From Hyphomicrobiales bacterium (GTDB lineage Bacteria > Pseudomonadota > Alphaproteobacteria > Rhizobiales > Rhizobiaceae): DNA of 64,000 nt. The stretch covers positions 186,001 through 250,000 of the forward strand of contig UBXG01000017.1 in NCBI GenBank assembly GCA_900469475.1, read 5' to 3'. Positions 10,845-19,681 of this stretch are shown here, piece by piece (position 1 is the first letter of the stretch; the number at the start of each line of letters is the position of its first letter). The notes under the pieces are model-generated. The model made no database searches. It was given only the letters and a program-made list of their open reading frames with translations, and was not told the DNA's origin. A program made the position numbers and the translations under genes.

Positions 10845-10873
10845 AAAAAAGCCGCCCCGGAGCCCGGAGCGGC
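10845..10873 (-). terminator. intrinsic terminator of the popZ-like gene
   Basis: Minus-strand stem GCCGCTCCGG / CCGGGGCGGC with one mismatch and a three-base loop, followed by TTTTTT. It separates the DUF2497 gene from valS, implying that valS has its own promoter or relies on readthrough. Confidence 0.8.
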
Positions 10874-10900
10874 GGATCGGCTACCCGAAGCTCAGGCCTG

Positions 10901-11764
10901 TCAGCGGCGCGAACCGCGAGCCACCCTTTCGATTTCCTCACGCACGAGGCGCTCCACAAGGGTCGGCAAGTTATCGTCGAGCCATTCCTGCAGCATGGGG
11001 CGCAGCATCTCCTGGGCAAGCTCGTCAAAGGAGCGACGCGGACCGCCGTCAACGATGGCGGCCAATTCCTCGAACGAGCGGGAAACCTGTGCGCCGGCGG
11101 CTTCCGACAGCAGTGGAGACACAGACACGGCCTGGGCCGACGGCAAGGGTGCTTCCACTTCCATAGCAACGGCTGGTTCCGGCGCCTCAAAAATAGGTGC
11201 CTCGACGGGTGCTGCGACCTGAGGCGCCATAGCGGCAGCCATCGGCTTCTGCTCTTCCATCTTGGGTTCAACCTCGGCCACCCGCAAAACAGGCTGAGCA
11301 ACCGGTGCGGCAACATCTCCAATGGCCTGTCTCAGAGGGAGATCGGCGATCGGCTCGACGTGTACCTCGGCGAGGCGTGCGGCTATGGCTGGCGGCAGCT
11401 CACGCGGCTGCGGCTCCCGTCCGGCATTCAGCAAGGCGGCGGTATTGCGTTCGGACGCAGCGCGCACGCGCGCGGCAACATCGGCCAGCGACAGACCGCG
11501 GCTGGCACCTTCCGGCTCGACAGCGGGCGCCTGCGAATTTGCCGCAACGAAACGCGGATCCTGCTCGGCAGCGCGTGCGCGATCGGCGGCGGCGAATTCT
11601 TCATCTACAGTCAATTGAATGTCGTCGTCACGCATGCCGGAAGCGGCAAAATGCGTCACGGGGGTCGGCTTGACGCCTACGGGTTCATTGCTTTCGATGA
11701 TCCTGCGGATCGACGCCAGAATTTCTTCCATGGACGGTTCACGCACTACATTTGGCTGAGCCAT
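10901..11764 (-). CDS. popZ: PopZ-like polar organizing protein (DUF2497)
   Basis: Small acidic scaffold protein of the DUF2497/PopZ family, which in Caulobacter and Agrobacterium forms a polar hub that anchors chromosome-segregation and cell-cycle proteins. It has the conserved N-terminal helix REPSMEEILASIRRIIES, a long low-complexity middle rich in Ala, Pro and Glu, and the C-terminal oligomerisation helices (LRPMLQEWLDDNLPTLVERL, then VREEIERVARG). The ATG at 11764 is chosen because GGGG lies six bases upstream; the ATG two codons earlier would have no spacing. 287 aa. Confidence 0.88.
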   Translation of the reverse strand: MAQPNVVREPSMEEILASIRRIIESNEPVGVKPTPVTHFAASGMRDDDIQLTVDEEFAAADRARAAEQDPRFVAANSQAPAVEPEGASRGLSLADVAARVRAASERNTAALLNAGREPQPRELPPAIAARLAEVHVEPIADLPLRQAIGDVAAPVAQPVLRVAEVEPKMEEQKPMAAAMAPQVAAPVEAPIFEAPEPAVAMEVEAPLPSAQAVSVSPLLSEAAGAQVSRSFEELAAIVDGGPRRSFDELAQEMLRPMLQEWLDDNLPTLVERLVREEIERVARGSRR

Positions 11765-11964
11765 ATTCATCCCCGTTTTCCCATATTCGACGACCGGAAA
11801 CTCGCACCATAAACTCGCCAGGCGGCACCCGAATCAGGGCCACCCTAGATGACTGTCTTCGGGAACAAAATCACCTGAAAAGCACTAAACCCGGTGATGC
11901 ACAGTTTTGTTACGATCACGACGAATCGCTCTGCTAAGCGTGATTCTGCCACAGGGCGCGACAA

Positions 11965-11992
11965 TAAAAAACAGGCACCCGAAGGTGCCTGT
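11965..11992 (-). terminator. intrinsic terminator of the pcm-like gene
   Basis: Perfect 9-bp minus-strand stem ACAGGCACC / GGTGCCTGT with a TTCG tetraloop and a following T tract. It lies 30 nt after the stop of the methyltransferase gene. Confidence 0.92.
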
Positions 11993-12022
11993 CGCAAGCT
12001 CAATCATCGGACCTTTACGAAA

Positions 12023-12673
12023 TCAGAAGACGAATTCCTTGGCCTTGGCAAAGCCCGGCAGCGGCTTGATCGAGGCGTTGAAGAAGACGTTTTCCGAAAA
12101 TGCACCGCGTTCGCGCATGAAAACGGTGGCGCGGGCGGCATGGCCATAGCCGATAACGGTGATAAGGCGGCCGTCTTCGCCGAGCTGGTCGAGCAGGCCC
12201 TGCGGCAATTGTTCGATCGAACCGTTGAGGAAAATCACATCATAGGGTGCATCGGCGGCATGACCCTTTTCAAGGTCACCGCCAACGACGGTCACATTGT
12301 CGTAGCCAAGCTCGGCAAGATTAGCCTTCGCCTGAGCCGCGAGCTCCTCGTTGGATTCAAGCGCGATAACCTTGCCGGCGAGAAGCGACAAGACGGCGGA
12401 CACGTAACCCGTGCCGCAGCCGACATCGAGAACCTTGTCATCCTTGGTAATGGCGCCGAGCTGCAGCAGCTTTGCAAGCGGCGAGGCTTCCATCAGGAAA
12501 CGGCCAGGAGCGACCTCGATATCGCAATCGACATAGGCCAGGAGCTTCGACTTCTCCGGTACGAAATTTTCGCGCGGCACGGCGAAAAATGCATTCAACA
12601 CGGAATGGGAGGTGACATCCGTCGTCCGGATCTGGTTCTCGACCATCTTCACGCGCGCTGCTTCGAAATCCAT
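12023..12673 (-). CDS. protein-L-isoaspartate O-methyltransferase family protein
   Basis: SAM-dependent methyltransferase of the PIMT family, 216 aa. The N-terminus VENQIRTTDVTSHSVLNAF and the SAM-binding motif KVLDVGCGTGYVSAVL are clear, as is the later GGDLEKGHAADAPYDVIFLNG. A good ribosome site (GAGGAT) precedes the ATG. In many rhizobia this paralogue lies directly upstream of the outer-membrane channel gene tolC; here the next gene is the PopZ-like one, 258 nt away. The true substrate may not be isoaspartate, since the alphaproteobacterial tolC-linked group diverges from classical Pcm. Confidence 0.88.
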   Translation of the reverse strand: MDFEAARVKMVENQIRTTDVTSHSVLNAFFAVPRENFVPEKSKLLAYVDCDIEVAPGRFLMEASPLAKLLQLGAITKDDKVLDVGCGTGYVSAVLSLLAGKVIALESNEELAAQAKANLAELGYDNVTVVGGDLEKGHAADAPYDVIFLNGSIEQLPQGLLDQLGEDGRLITVIGYGHAARATVFMRERGAFSENVFFNASIKPLPGFAKAKEFVF

Positions 12674-13118
12674 CTTATCCTCTTGCGCCCTTGGTGCCAG
12701 AACGAGCTGGCTCTACTTTCTGTTACGCGTGTCTTAATCGCCTGACGCCGCGCTTTCAAGGCATTGCGGCGACGGGCGCAGAGATTCATGGCGAGACGTC
12801 GCCGACGAACAACAATTGACATCCGCAAATACAAGTCAGCGTCCCCGCATCCGGGATATGCGACATCTTGCGGATCCGCCATGCTCCGGACCGGGACGCC
12901 TGTTAGCAAAATGTTAACTTCGCGCGACCACGCTTCGATGCGTTGGACCCGTGTGGTGACCAATCGACCTTCCGGCCCGAAGCCATTCGGCCCAGATATT
13001 AAATTTGAATAGAAGGTGGCTGGGGATGCCTGTTTCTCTCGTTCTTTTCGTCGTAACGTCGCTGCCGCTGGTGGTTTTTCTGGCCGCGAGTCTTTCCTCG
13101 ATGATGTAGGTTTTCCGA
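12674..13118. other. intergenic region, divergent promoters
   Basis: A 445-nt gap between two divergent genes. It should hold the promoters of both. TTGACA at about 12816-12821 followed by AT-rich sequence is a possible -35 element for rightward transcription, but the -10 is unclear. No gene is supported here. Confidence 0.4.
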
Positions 13119-13559
13119 ATGAGGCTTTCGCTCTTCGCCGCAGCGCTTCTCCTTCTCCTGCCCCAAGTCGCGTTGAGCGAGGAAACATCAAGCGAGGATG
13201 AGGCGAAAGACACAGCCCCGATCATCGGACATGTCGTTACCGGAAAGCAGCTCGACGAATGGTGCGAGGAGGACCGAACGCTCGCTTCGGTCTATATTCA
13301 GGGCATTCTCGATGAGGCCCAGCGAACGAAGAACCTGACGATCCGGGCCACGAAGCAAACTCCAAAAAACTCGTCGCGCTACGAGCGCTACCTTCAACAG
13401 TTCGTGGGCGCTTTCTGTCTGCCGCCCGAGCTCAGCAACACAAAGGCAACGACGATAGCCTGCAAATGGATGGCAGAGCACTCCTGGCAACTCGAGCGGC
13501 CCGCCAGTTCTCTAATCGCACGCGCCTATAAATTCGCCTTTCCGTGCCTTGAGGAATAG
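13119..13559 (+). CDS. secreted Rap1a/Tai-family protein
   Basis: Exported protein of 146 aa with a signal peptide (hydrophobic core LFAAALLLLLPQVALS). The mature part follows the Rap1a/Tai immunity-protein pattern: GKQLDEWCEE, then VYIQGILDEAQ, FCLPPEL, a helix with MAEHSWQLERPASSLIARAY and the terminal FPC motif. Members of this fold neutralise type VI amidase effectors in Serratia, but most alphaproteobacterial homologues are uncharacterised, and no effector gene lies nearby, so an immunity role is not implied. Four cysteines could form two disulfides. Confidence 0.72.
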   Translation: MRLSLFAAALLLLLPQVALSEETSSEDEAKDTAPIIGHVVTGKQLDEWCEEDRTLASVYIQGILDEAQRTKNLTIRATKQTPKNSSRYERYLQQFVGAFCLPPELSNTKATTIACKWMAEHSWQLERPASSLIARAYKFAFPCLEE

Positions 13560-14156
13560 GCCCGCCAGCAAGGCCCGATGTTCCATGCTACAACGCCGCT
13601 GCGGACATGCCTCAGAATTTCGAGCACCTATCCAAATGACGGCCCTGTCCGCCAATATTGCATACCGAATGCACAACGGAGACGCTCTTGCGAGATAGGA
13701 TTGCCATCAAGTGGAGAACACCGCGTGCGATACACGAAGGCGCAGCCTCGCATCTCCGTTGACAAATAGTAAGTCCATCTTATAATTAGCGTGCTGAATT
13801 TGATTGACCTCTAGTCCAGCAAAAGGCGGCCCAGTTTTTTCCCTAGACTGGACCGCTTTTGCTTTTAATGGATTGCGAATTCAGCGGCACCGTCAGGCTG
13901 GCGGCTTCGTCATCAACCCGCAATCCAAGTTCATCCCACCGCAAGGAAACGCCGTGCCCAGCCGTTAGAGTGAATGCTCCGGCCGCGCTCTCGCTTGATC
14001 ACGGCGTAGCGATCCTTTGCTCGAGGCTTTGATTAGCTGGATGGAACCGCCGAAATCATTATAGGCGGTGAATGCGAAGGAAAGCTCAGGGGCAACGATT
14101 GCCACAGCTGAAAACACAAAACGAAATCAGATATTTATAAATAGTTTTGAAAGAGA
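13560..14156. other. gene-poor region with a strong hairpin
   Basis: About 600 nt between the Rap1a-like gene and tRNA-Cys. It contains the hairpin at 13818-13867 and otherwise no supported gene; reading frames are short and lack ribosome sites. Confidence 0.5.
13818..13867 (+). terminator. long hairpin, probable terminator
   Basis: AGCAAAAGGCGGCCCAGT (13818-13835) pairs with ACTGGACCGCTTTTGCT (13847-13863) with minor bulges, and TTTT follows closely. It could terminate transcription from the gene ending at 13559, although it lies 260 nt beyond that stop, or be the end of an unannotated small RNA. Confidence 0.55.
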
Positions 14157-14230
14157 TGGAGGCCTCGCCCGGAATCGAACCGGGGTGCAAGGATTTGCAG
14201 TCCTCTGCGTAACCACTCCGCCACGAGGCC
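14157..14230 (-). tRNA. tRNA-Cys (anticodon GCA)
   Basis: The minus strand folds into a complete cloverleaf: acceptor GGCCTCG paired with CGAGGCC, D arm, anticodon loop CTGCAAA giving GCA, and T arm with GGTTCGATTCC. The discriminator base is U, the identity element of tRNA-Cys, and CCA is encoded (14157-14159). Confidence 0.97.
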
Positions 14231-15285
14231 ATCCGAAAGCAATTTGCGTTGTGGTGGCGCGGATTTAGAATGATCCAAAGAAAACCGCAAGGGGGTTCAT
14301 TCCGAATCCTGTCCTTTTTTCATTCCGAAAAGATATTTGCTCATGCGGGCGAGCAAAATGCCGACCCCCTCGGCCTTAACGCGCGGCTCGGTTTCAGGCC
14401 GACGGGACACGCCCGATATAGACAATCAGAGGCGCCTACCCGATCCTTCTTTTGCATCGGCAAAGACCGACTGCAACATGAGGCGCAGCTGCCGACAACG
14501 GGCGAACCCGGATGCTCTGCCAATCGCCCCGAATTATCGCGAACCAACCGGGTCTCAAGAGCAAAAGAACATTGCCGGTTAGCGGGATCGCCACCCGTCC
14601 GGAGGCGCGGTCGATGCCAGCCCATTCAGGTAGGTTATAGGGACCTAAGGTAGATGCTAGAATTAGTACTACCGGTTTGTACGCCACCCACAGACCGGAC
14701 AGTGCCGCGTCCGACGAGACTACGCCCCCAGTAATGTCGTCGGACGCACCACGGCCAGATAGCTGCAATCGCAATGAGGTGGAATGCCAGACGAGCTGCC
14801 CTCTTCTCCGCTACAGAATGATACTCAGTTTTCCCGCCCGACAACTGTTTCACACTCACAGTTCAGTAAAGTGTCTCGAGATCGCGACGCACACAGACGG
14901 CAAACGGCTGAGCTCGATTGCCGTTAACATCATACTTCAGCCGTCTCTACCCTGACTCGCCCCATCGCCCGCCGTCGACTCTAACGCGTGGCGGCGTAAA
15001 CGCTTTCCGTTTCGTGGGCAGGGCCTATTCAAGTGTGATCCGACAGCGTTGTGACCGACGAAGCTCCGCGAATTGCGTCATTTTTGCAACAACGCCGGTT
15101 TTCAAGTAGGGCACATATAGTTCCGTACCCTTAGTATCTTGCCAAATCACCGAAGCAGGTTCAGGAAATGGTTCGCGAAGCTTATTACTTCGCACCTACT
15201 GATAGGGAACATGAACGGGATGGGGTTGGGCACGTCGTTTTTCGGCGCGATATCTCATGCCCAATCAAGAAAGATTGGAGTTATT
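14231..15285. other. long non-coding stretch upstream of the porin
   Basis: More than 1 kb without a supported gene. Minus-strand frames at 14436-14774 and 14635-14859 include short hydrophobic runs (for example IPLTGNVLLLLRPGWFAII) that could be remnants of a decayed membrane-protein gene in two frames, but nothing is recognisable. The final 200 nt presumably hold the porin promoter and an untranslated leader. Confidence 0.4.
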
Positions 15286-16392
15286 ATGAACATCAAGAGC
15301 CTTCTTCTCGGCTCCGCTGCTGCGCTTGCAGCAGTATCCGGTGCTCACGCGGCTGATGCGATCGTCGCAGCTGAGCCGGAGCCGCTGGAATATGTCCGCA
15401 TCTGCGACGCATACGGTGCTGGCTACTTCTTCATCCCGGGCACCGAAACCTGCCTCAAGATCGGCGGTAAGGTACGTACCGAAGGTGAGTGGTACAACGC
15501 TTACAACCGTGACAGCCATCAGGGCACGCTGTGGCATACCCGCGCCGAACTGAACGTTGATACCGCAACCGACACCGAATACGGTCCGCTGAAGACCGAA
15601 ACCATCGTTCGCTGGGACTGGAACGATGGCGGCTCCACCTCCACCAACCTGCTGTGGTCTTACATCAGCCTCGGTGGCTTCACCGTTGGTAAGAAGGACT
15701 CGCAGTACAACCTGTACATCGGCTACGCCGGCGACGTCATCAACGACGACGTGATCTATGACGGCCCGTACGAACTGAACCAGCTGACCTATGAATATGA
15801 CGGCGGCAACGGCTTCTCGGCCGTGATCTCGCTCGAAGATTCCAACTCCGCCACAACAGGTTCGGCATCTTACGGCGCAAGCTGGTGGACGGATGACAGG
15901 CAGAACCACTACGCTCCTGATGTCGTTGCCGGTGCCGGCTTCAAGTCCGGTGCATGGGGCTTCAAGGTCGTCGGCGGTTACGACTCGATCGTCGAAGAAG
16001 GCGCCATCAAGGCTCGTGTCGACGCCGACTTCGGCGCATTCACGGCCTTCTTGATGGGCGGCTGGAACACGGACGGCGACAAGCTCAACAAGTACGCTGG
16101 CACCAACCAAGACGTCTCCGCTTGCACGGCACCGAACGGTACCGTCAATGCATCAAAGTGCGGCTGGGGTGACTGGGCTGTCTGGGGCGGCGTCGGCGTT
16201 CCGGTCAACGATAAGCTGAAGTGGAACCTGCAGCTTGCTTACAGCGACTCGAAGATCTTCGAAGCAACCACGAACCTGAAGTTCAACCCGGTCAAGAACC
16301 TCCTGGTCGAGCCAGAACTGACTTACGTTCATTATGACTATGCCCATGACGACACTGTTTCGGGCATCCTGCGCTTCGAACGCAACTTCTAA
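15286..16392 (+). CDS. major outer membrane porin (alphaproteobacterial porin family)
   Basis: General diffusion porin, 368 aa. The start at 15286 follows TTGGAG and opens a classical signal peptide (MNIKSLLLGSAAALAAVSG, cleaved after AHA). The mature N-terminus with EPLEYVRICDAYGAGYF and the paired cysteines of GTETCLKIGG is the signature of the rhizobial RopA/Omp2b family; the protein ends in phenylalanine (LRFERNF), as expected of a beta barrel. Codon use is strongly biased, in keeping with a highly expressed gene. Upstream in-frame codons to 15139 are rejected. Confidence 0.93.
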   Translation: MNIKSLLLGSAAALAAVSGAHAADAIVAAEPEPLEYVRICDAYGAGYFFIPGTETCLKIGGKVRTEGEWYNAYNRDSHQGTLWHTRAELNVDTATDTEYGPLKTETIVRWDWNDGGSTSTNLLWSYISLGGFTVGKKDSQYNLYIGYAGDVINDDVIYDGPYELNQLTYEYDGGNGFSAVISLEDSNSATTGSASYGASWWTDDRQNHYAPDVVAGAGFKSGAWGFKVVGGYDSIVEEGAIKARVDADFGAFTAFLMGGWNTDGDKLNKYAGTNQDVSACTAPNGTVNASKCGWGDWAVWGGVGVPVNDKLKWNLQLAYSDSKIFEATTNLKFNPVKNLLVEPELTYVHYDYAHDDTVSGILRFERNF

Positions 16393-16426
16393 CCTGATCA
16401 GACTTGACCTCCGATCAGAGAAGGAA

Positions 16427-16459
16427 GGGGGCCGGCTTTCCCTGCCGGCCCCCTTTTTT
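16427..16459 (+). terminator. intrinsic terminator of the porin gene
   Basis: Perfect 10-bp stem GGGGGCCGGC / GCCGGCCCCC with a seven-base loop and a following T6 run, 35 nt after the porin stop. Confidence 0.95.
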
Positions 16460-16599
16460 ATGCAACATCCGCAATCAGCCGCTCCTCCTGCGATCAATAC
16501 GCGTGTCACAGGGATCTCCAGTCAACGAAAAGGGGAACCTAGTCGATGCTCTGGCGTTTAGCGATGAAAGGGACATGGCTGACTACAGGAGTTGGAAAC

Positions 16600-16917
16600 T
16601 TGAAACACCACTTTGCTTCACTCGCCTTGAGTGTGACGCTGGCTATAGGCTCCGCGCTGCCCGCCGCCCTGCCCGCGATGGCCGCGCCGCCGAGCAGTCC
16701 ATCTATATCGCGCGCGTCGGATCTTATCCTTGTGCAAGAGCAAGGATCGCGCCGATGGGGCGATGACGACCGTCCCCGCTGGCGTGATCGCGATCGCCGT
16801 CACTGGCATGGTGACCGCGGCTGGGATCGCCGCCGCCATTGGGATGACAGATGGCGGGACGACCGTCGCTATCATCATCGCCGTCATGGCGGCGTGATAT
16901 TCGAGATTCGGCCTTAG
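16600..16917 (+). CDS. small secreted Arg/Asp/Trp/His-rich protein
   Basis: Predicted exported protein of 105 aa. I propose a TTG start at 16600: AGGAG lies eight bases upstream and the product begins as an ideal signal peptide (KHHFASLALSVTLAIGSALP, cleaved near AMAAPP). The alternative ATG at 16546 would add 18 residues in front of it and has no ribosome site. The mature protein is low complexity, with repeated WRD, WD and RRHW units and a short IFEIRP end. Similar small basic proteins occur in the BA14K-like group of rhizobia and Brucella; the function is unknown. Confidence 0.6.
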   Translation: MKHHFASLALSVTLAIGSALPAALPAMAAPPSSPSISRASDLILVQEQGSRRWGDDDRPRWRDRDRRHWHGDRGWDRRRHWDDRWRDDRRYHHRRHGGVIFEIRP

Positions 16918-17003
16918 TGCGGCCGGTTTCCTTATCGGAATGATACCTGCCAAGCTCACGCCGGACACAAGGTAGGCAGCGGATCACTTCGAGGAATAAC
17001 ACA

Positions 17004-17047
17004 AACAATAAGGCCGCCACCGGAACTCCGGCGGCGGCCTTATTGTT
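17004..17047. terminator. bidirectional intrinsic terminator
   Basis: Nearly perfect inverted repeat starting AACAATAAGGCCGCC and ending GGCGGCCTTATTGTT, with one internal mismatch and a four-base loop. It sits between two convergent small genes and has flanking A/T tracts on both sides. Confidence 0.9.
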
Positions 17048-17084
17048 TTAAGAGGAACCTGCGCCGGTTCCAAGCGTCTTCCGA

Positions 17085-17273
17085 TCAGCGGCAGACGCGC
17101 ACATGGCGGATAACCCAGCGTCCATGAACCTTGCGCTTTACCTTCTTCACATGGCAGTGATGATGATGGTGCTGATGGTAATGACGATGATGCATCGGAG
17201 CGGCCTCGGACGGCACGCTCAAGGCAAAGACCGACGCCACAGCTACTGCAGAAGCAAGAATCAGATTTTTCAT
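17085..17273 (-). CDS. small secreted histidine-rich protein
   Basis: Exported protein of 62 aa. It has a signal peptide (ILASAVAVASVFALSVPSEA) and a tiny mature part with a histidine cluster (MHHRHYHQHHHHHCH) followed by a basic tail KKVKRKVHGRWVIRHVRVCR. AGAGG lies six bases before the ATG. Histidine clusters suggest metal binding (Ni, Zn or Cu) in the periplasm, but that is inference; similar tiny His-rich secreted proteins are common in Rhizobiales and mostly uncharacterised. The start region is preceded by a striking inverted repeat at 17322-17360. Confidence 0.75.
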   Translation of the reverse strand: MKNLILASAVAVASVFALSVPSEAAPMHHRHYHQHHHHHCHVKKVKRKVHGRWVIRHVRVCR

Positions 17274-17584
17274 GTCGAACCTCTAAAGCATTGGGGGACT
17301 ATGCTGCGCGGATCGCGCATTATGTTCATGTGCCGCATCGCATTAACGGCACATGAACATGCCATCACATTCGTGAGAGCAACCATACCTTGAACTAATT
17401 TTTTCAGAAATACCACATATATCCAACCGAGAGCCGCCTCCGCGCGCTCTCGAAAAGCACGGATGCATCATCTTGGCACAATCTCATTAGCCCGCTACCA
17501 TTCGCCATCCCGTGCGAAGAAGAGTGCAGCGCAAGATATTGTTATTGCATCGCAAAAATCCTGGATGAGGCATGCGCTCGATTT
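17274..17584. other. intergenic region with a 14-bp inverted repeat
   Basis: No gene seen. It includes ATGTTCATGTGCCG (17322-17335) and its exact inverted copy CGGCACATGAACAT (17347-17360), 11 nt apart, about 50 nt upstream of the His-rich gene. No T run follows, so it is more likely a regulator site or RNA hairpin than a terminator. Confidence 0.6.
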
Positions 17585-17989
17585 TCAGTCGTCCACCGAA
17601 CGAAGGGGCAACAGGCGCCGAATACGTTCGTCACGAAGATAGAGACCACCCCATGCCATGATGCCGAGCAATAAACTGATAAGTTGTGGTGGAGAACCGA
17701 TTTCTCCGAGACGCAAATGGGTGCAAATGGCGCCGCCGAAGAACCCGGTCGTGAGGATCGCTCCAAGAACCGCGGTGCGCGGAATTGCGTAAAGAACAAC
17801 ACTGATGAGGATGATCAAGCCCACCACCGTGCCTAGATTGGCGGGAAAGCCCGTCTCCGCCATCTGCGGGCCAATCAATGACGGCATAAAGAGATCGACA
17901 GCGGCATCGGCCGCCAATGCAAGAATAACAATCGCGCTCAAAATCCAGCCCAGCGCCACCCCACCACGAAAGCTCGTATTCCCAGCCAT
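17585..17989 (-). CDS. DoxX-like family membrane protein
   Basis: Inner-membrane protein of 134 aa with four predicted hydrophobic segments: LGWILSAIVILALAADAAVD, VVGLIILISVVLYAI, AVLGAILTTGFFGGAIC and LISLLLGIMAWGGLYL. This layout and the RTAVLGAILTTGFFGGAICTH segment fit the DoxX-like group. The ATG at 17989 follows a GGGG site; the 57 codons upstream in frame are not protein-like. Substrate and partner are unknown. Confidence 0.75.
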   Translation of the reverse strand: MAGNTSFRGGVALGWILSAIVILALAADAAVDLFMPSLIGPQMAETGFPANLGTVVGLIILISVVLYAIPRTAVLGAILTTGFFGGAICTHLRLGEIGSPPQLISLLLGIMAWGGLYLRDERIRRLLPLRSVDD

Positions 17990-18285
17990 TTTATCCCCAA
18001 TCCGCCGAATCTGGCCGATATCCCCGAATTGCCCGCCGGCATTGGTGCCTGGCTGACAAGCGGCGGCAATCTGGCATGAGTGGGAAAGACAGGTCAACGA
18101 GGATGCGGTGATCGAACCGAACGAGCCTCTGCGGAAATCACTACCGCGAGGCAGGTGCAATAAAACTGCAAAAATGCGCTGCTATAAGCTCGGCCGCGTT
18201 CATCAGCCTTAAGAACCGCAGAAGCGGAACTAGACTCAACCGGGCGCTCTAGCGCCGTTATCTACTTCAGTTCTGTGGAAAAAAG

Positions 18286-18360
18286 TGGCTCCCCGGGCCG
18301 GATTCGAACCGGCGACCTGTCGATTAACAGTCGAATGCTCTACCGCTGAGCTACCAGGGA
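18286..18360 (-). tRNA. tRNA-Asn (anticodon GTT)
   Basis: Complete cloverleaf on the minus strand: acceptor TCCCTGG with CCGGGGA, D arm, anticodon loop CTGTTAA with GTT, T arm GGTTCGAATCC, discriminator G and an encoded CCA (18286-18288). Confidence 0.97.
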
Positions 18361-18476
18361 ATGCGCTTGGCGCGGTGTGAGCGGGGTAATACAAATGCTT
18401 TCCCGATTTGCCAAGCGGTTTTTTCAAAAAAAATGAATTCTCTTGCATTATTTCCTCGCGCCACCATTTCCTGTGG

Positions 18477-18788
18477 ATGACCGATCAAAGTGAAACGACC
18501 GCAAATGCCGATCGGAATGGCCGGAAAACCCGCCGTTTTGGCATTGATCCCGCGACCCGCGAGCTGGTTTTCGGCTCTGTGAGAATCCCCCTGCCCCGAT
18601 CGCGCCTTGCCCGCGTTGGCGTGGGGATAGCGCTGATTTTCGGCGGTCTGCTCGGCTTCCTGCCGGTGCTCGGCTTCTGGATGCTGCCACTGGGCTTCAT
18701 CGTGCTCTCGCACGACATGCCGATGGTTCGCCGCTGGCGCCGCCGCTTCGCCGTATGGTGGACACGAAAACGCCGCCCGGCAAACTAA
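18477..18788 (+). CDS. conserved hypothetical membrane protein
   Basis: Protein of 103 aa with a polar N-terminus, one long hydrophobic hairpin (VGIALIFGGLLGFLPVLGFWMLPLGFIVLSHD) and a very basic C-terminus (RRWRRRFAVWWTRKRRPAN). The hairpin-plus-basic-tail design resembles small PGPGW-type transmembrane proteins. The ATG at 18477 is taken as start; upstream codons lie in the intergenic A-rich run. It converges with the acetyltransferase gene. Confidence 0.65.
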   Translation: MTDQSETTANADRNGRKTRRFGIDPATRELVFGSVRIPLPRSRLARVGVGIALIFGGLLGFLPVLGFWMLPLGFIVLSHDMPMVRRWRRRFAVWWTRKRRPAN

Positions 18789-18798
18789 CTCTTTTATC

Positions 18799-19356
18799 CT
18801 ATCCCGCGCGAACGGGACGAGCAGGATTGCCGACAACAGTCGCACCGGCGGCAACATCCCTGGTGACGACCGCGCCGGCGCCGATGATCGCGCCATCGCC
18901 TACCGTGATGCCGCCGACCAAGATCGCTCCACCGCCGATCCAGACGCTTCTGCCTATCGTTACCGGCCGTGCGACCTCCATGCCCGCTCCGCGCAGTTCG
19001 GCATCCTTGTGATGTTCGGCACAATAGATATGCACCCCCGGCCCCAGCATGCTGCCGTCGCCGATGCGGACGCTGGCGCTGTCGAGGATGGTGCAGCCGG
19101 CATTCATGTAGACTCGGCGGCCGAGCGAGATATTGATGCCATAGGAGCAATGAAACGGCGCCTCGATGAAGACGCTCTCGCCGATCTCGGCAAAAAGCGC
19201 AGACAGAGCCGGCGCAAGATTGCCGCGCTGGGCGGGCGGCATTGTATTATGTGCATGCACAGCCTCGCGTGCCTGCCAGCGCAAGGCGTCGAGTTCCGGA
19301 TCGAAACAACAGTACCACTCCCCCGCCGCCATTTTCTGCCGCTCACTGAGACCCAT
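18799..19356 (-). CDS. sugar O-acetyltransferase (maltose acetyltransferase/NodL family)
   Basis: Left-handed beta-helix acetyl-CoA-dependent transferase, 185 aa. It has the N-terminal Mac domain (QKMAAGEWYCCFDPELDALR), then hexapeptide repeats such as VRIGDGSMLGPGVHIY, VTIGRSVWIGGGAILVGG and ITVGDGAIIGAGAVVTRDV, and the catalytic histidine in the AEHHKD loop. The family includes Maa, LacA and NodL; the sugar acceptor cannot be decided, and no nod genes are near. Confidence 0.9.
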   Translation of the reverse strand: MGLSERQKMAAGEWYCCFDPELDALRWQAREAVHAHNTMPPAQRGNLAPALSALFAEIGESVFIEAPFHCSYGINISLGRRVYMNAGCTILDSASVRIGDGSMLGPGVHIYCAEHHKDAELRGAGMEVARPVTIGRSVWIGGGAILVGGITVGDGAIIGAGAVVTRDVAAGATVVGNPARPVRAG

Positions 19357-19681
19357 ATTCTCATTCCTCCAATGCCTTCCGAACGTCCCGGCGGCGATCT
19401 TGCAACGCCGCCCGGGGCACAGGCAAGGAAGACCATCGCGCCTTCTTGATCGAACTGCAATCTATGGGTGAAGGTGCGCAGCCTACACCCTTTGATTAGC
19501 AAAACCTCAAATGCACGATCCTGCAGTGAACGCTGCTCCACAGAGCCGCTGCCCTTATGAAAAAGCCCGTCAACGCGGGATTCTTGCCCACAACAAACTG
19601 TCACACAGCTTGTCTATAACCCGCGCTACCGCGGACTTGCGCAAGACCACCGGTTCCGAGCTTTCAAAAGGAAATAGGGAT
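19357..19681. promoter_or_regulatory. ugpB upstream region
   Basis: A 325-nt gap between divergent genes, presumably with the ugp promoter. At 19599-19615 there are two TGTC elements (CTGTCACACAGCTTGTC) spaced 12 nt apart, one more than the 11 nt of a standard Pho box. A phosphate-control site would fit glycerol-3-phosphate uptake, but the match is imperfect. A GAAAGG-type ribosome site precedes the ugpB ATG. Confidence 0.3.

Noticed and set aside
14436-14859. Minus-strand frames with hydrophobic runs
   Set aside because: Could be a decayed membrane-protein gene, but no homology is visible and no start site fits; not called as a gene or pseudogene.
19599-19615. Pho box ahead of ugpB
   Set aside because: The two TGTC units are one base too far apart for a standard box; kept only as a low-confidence note.
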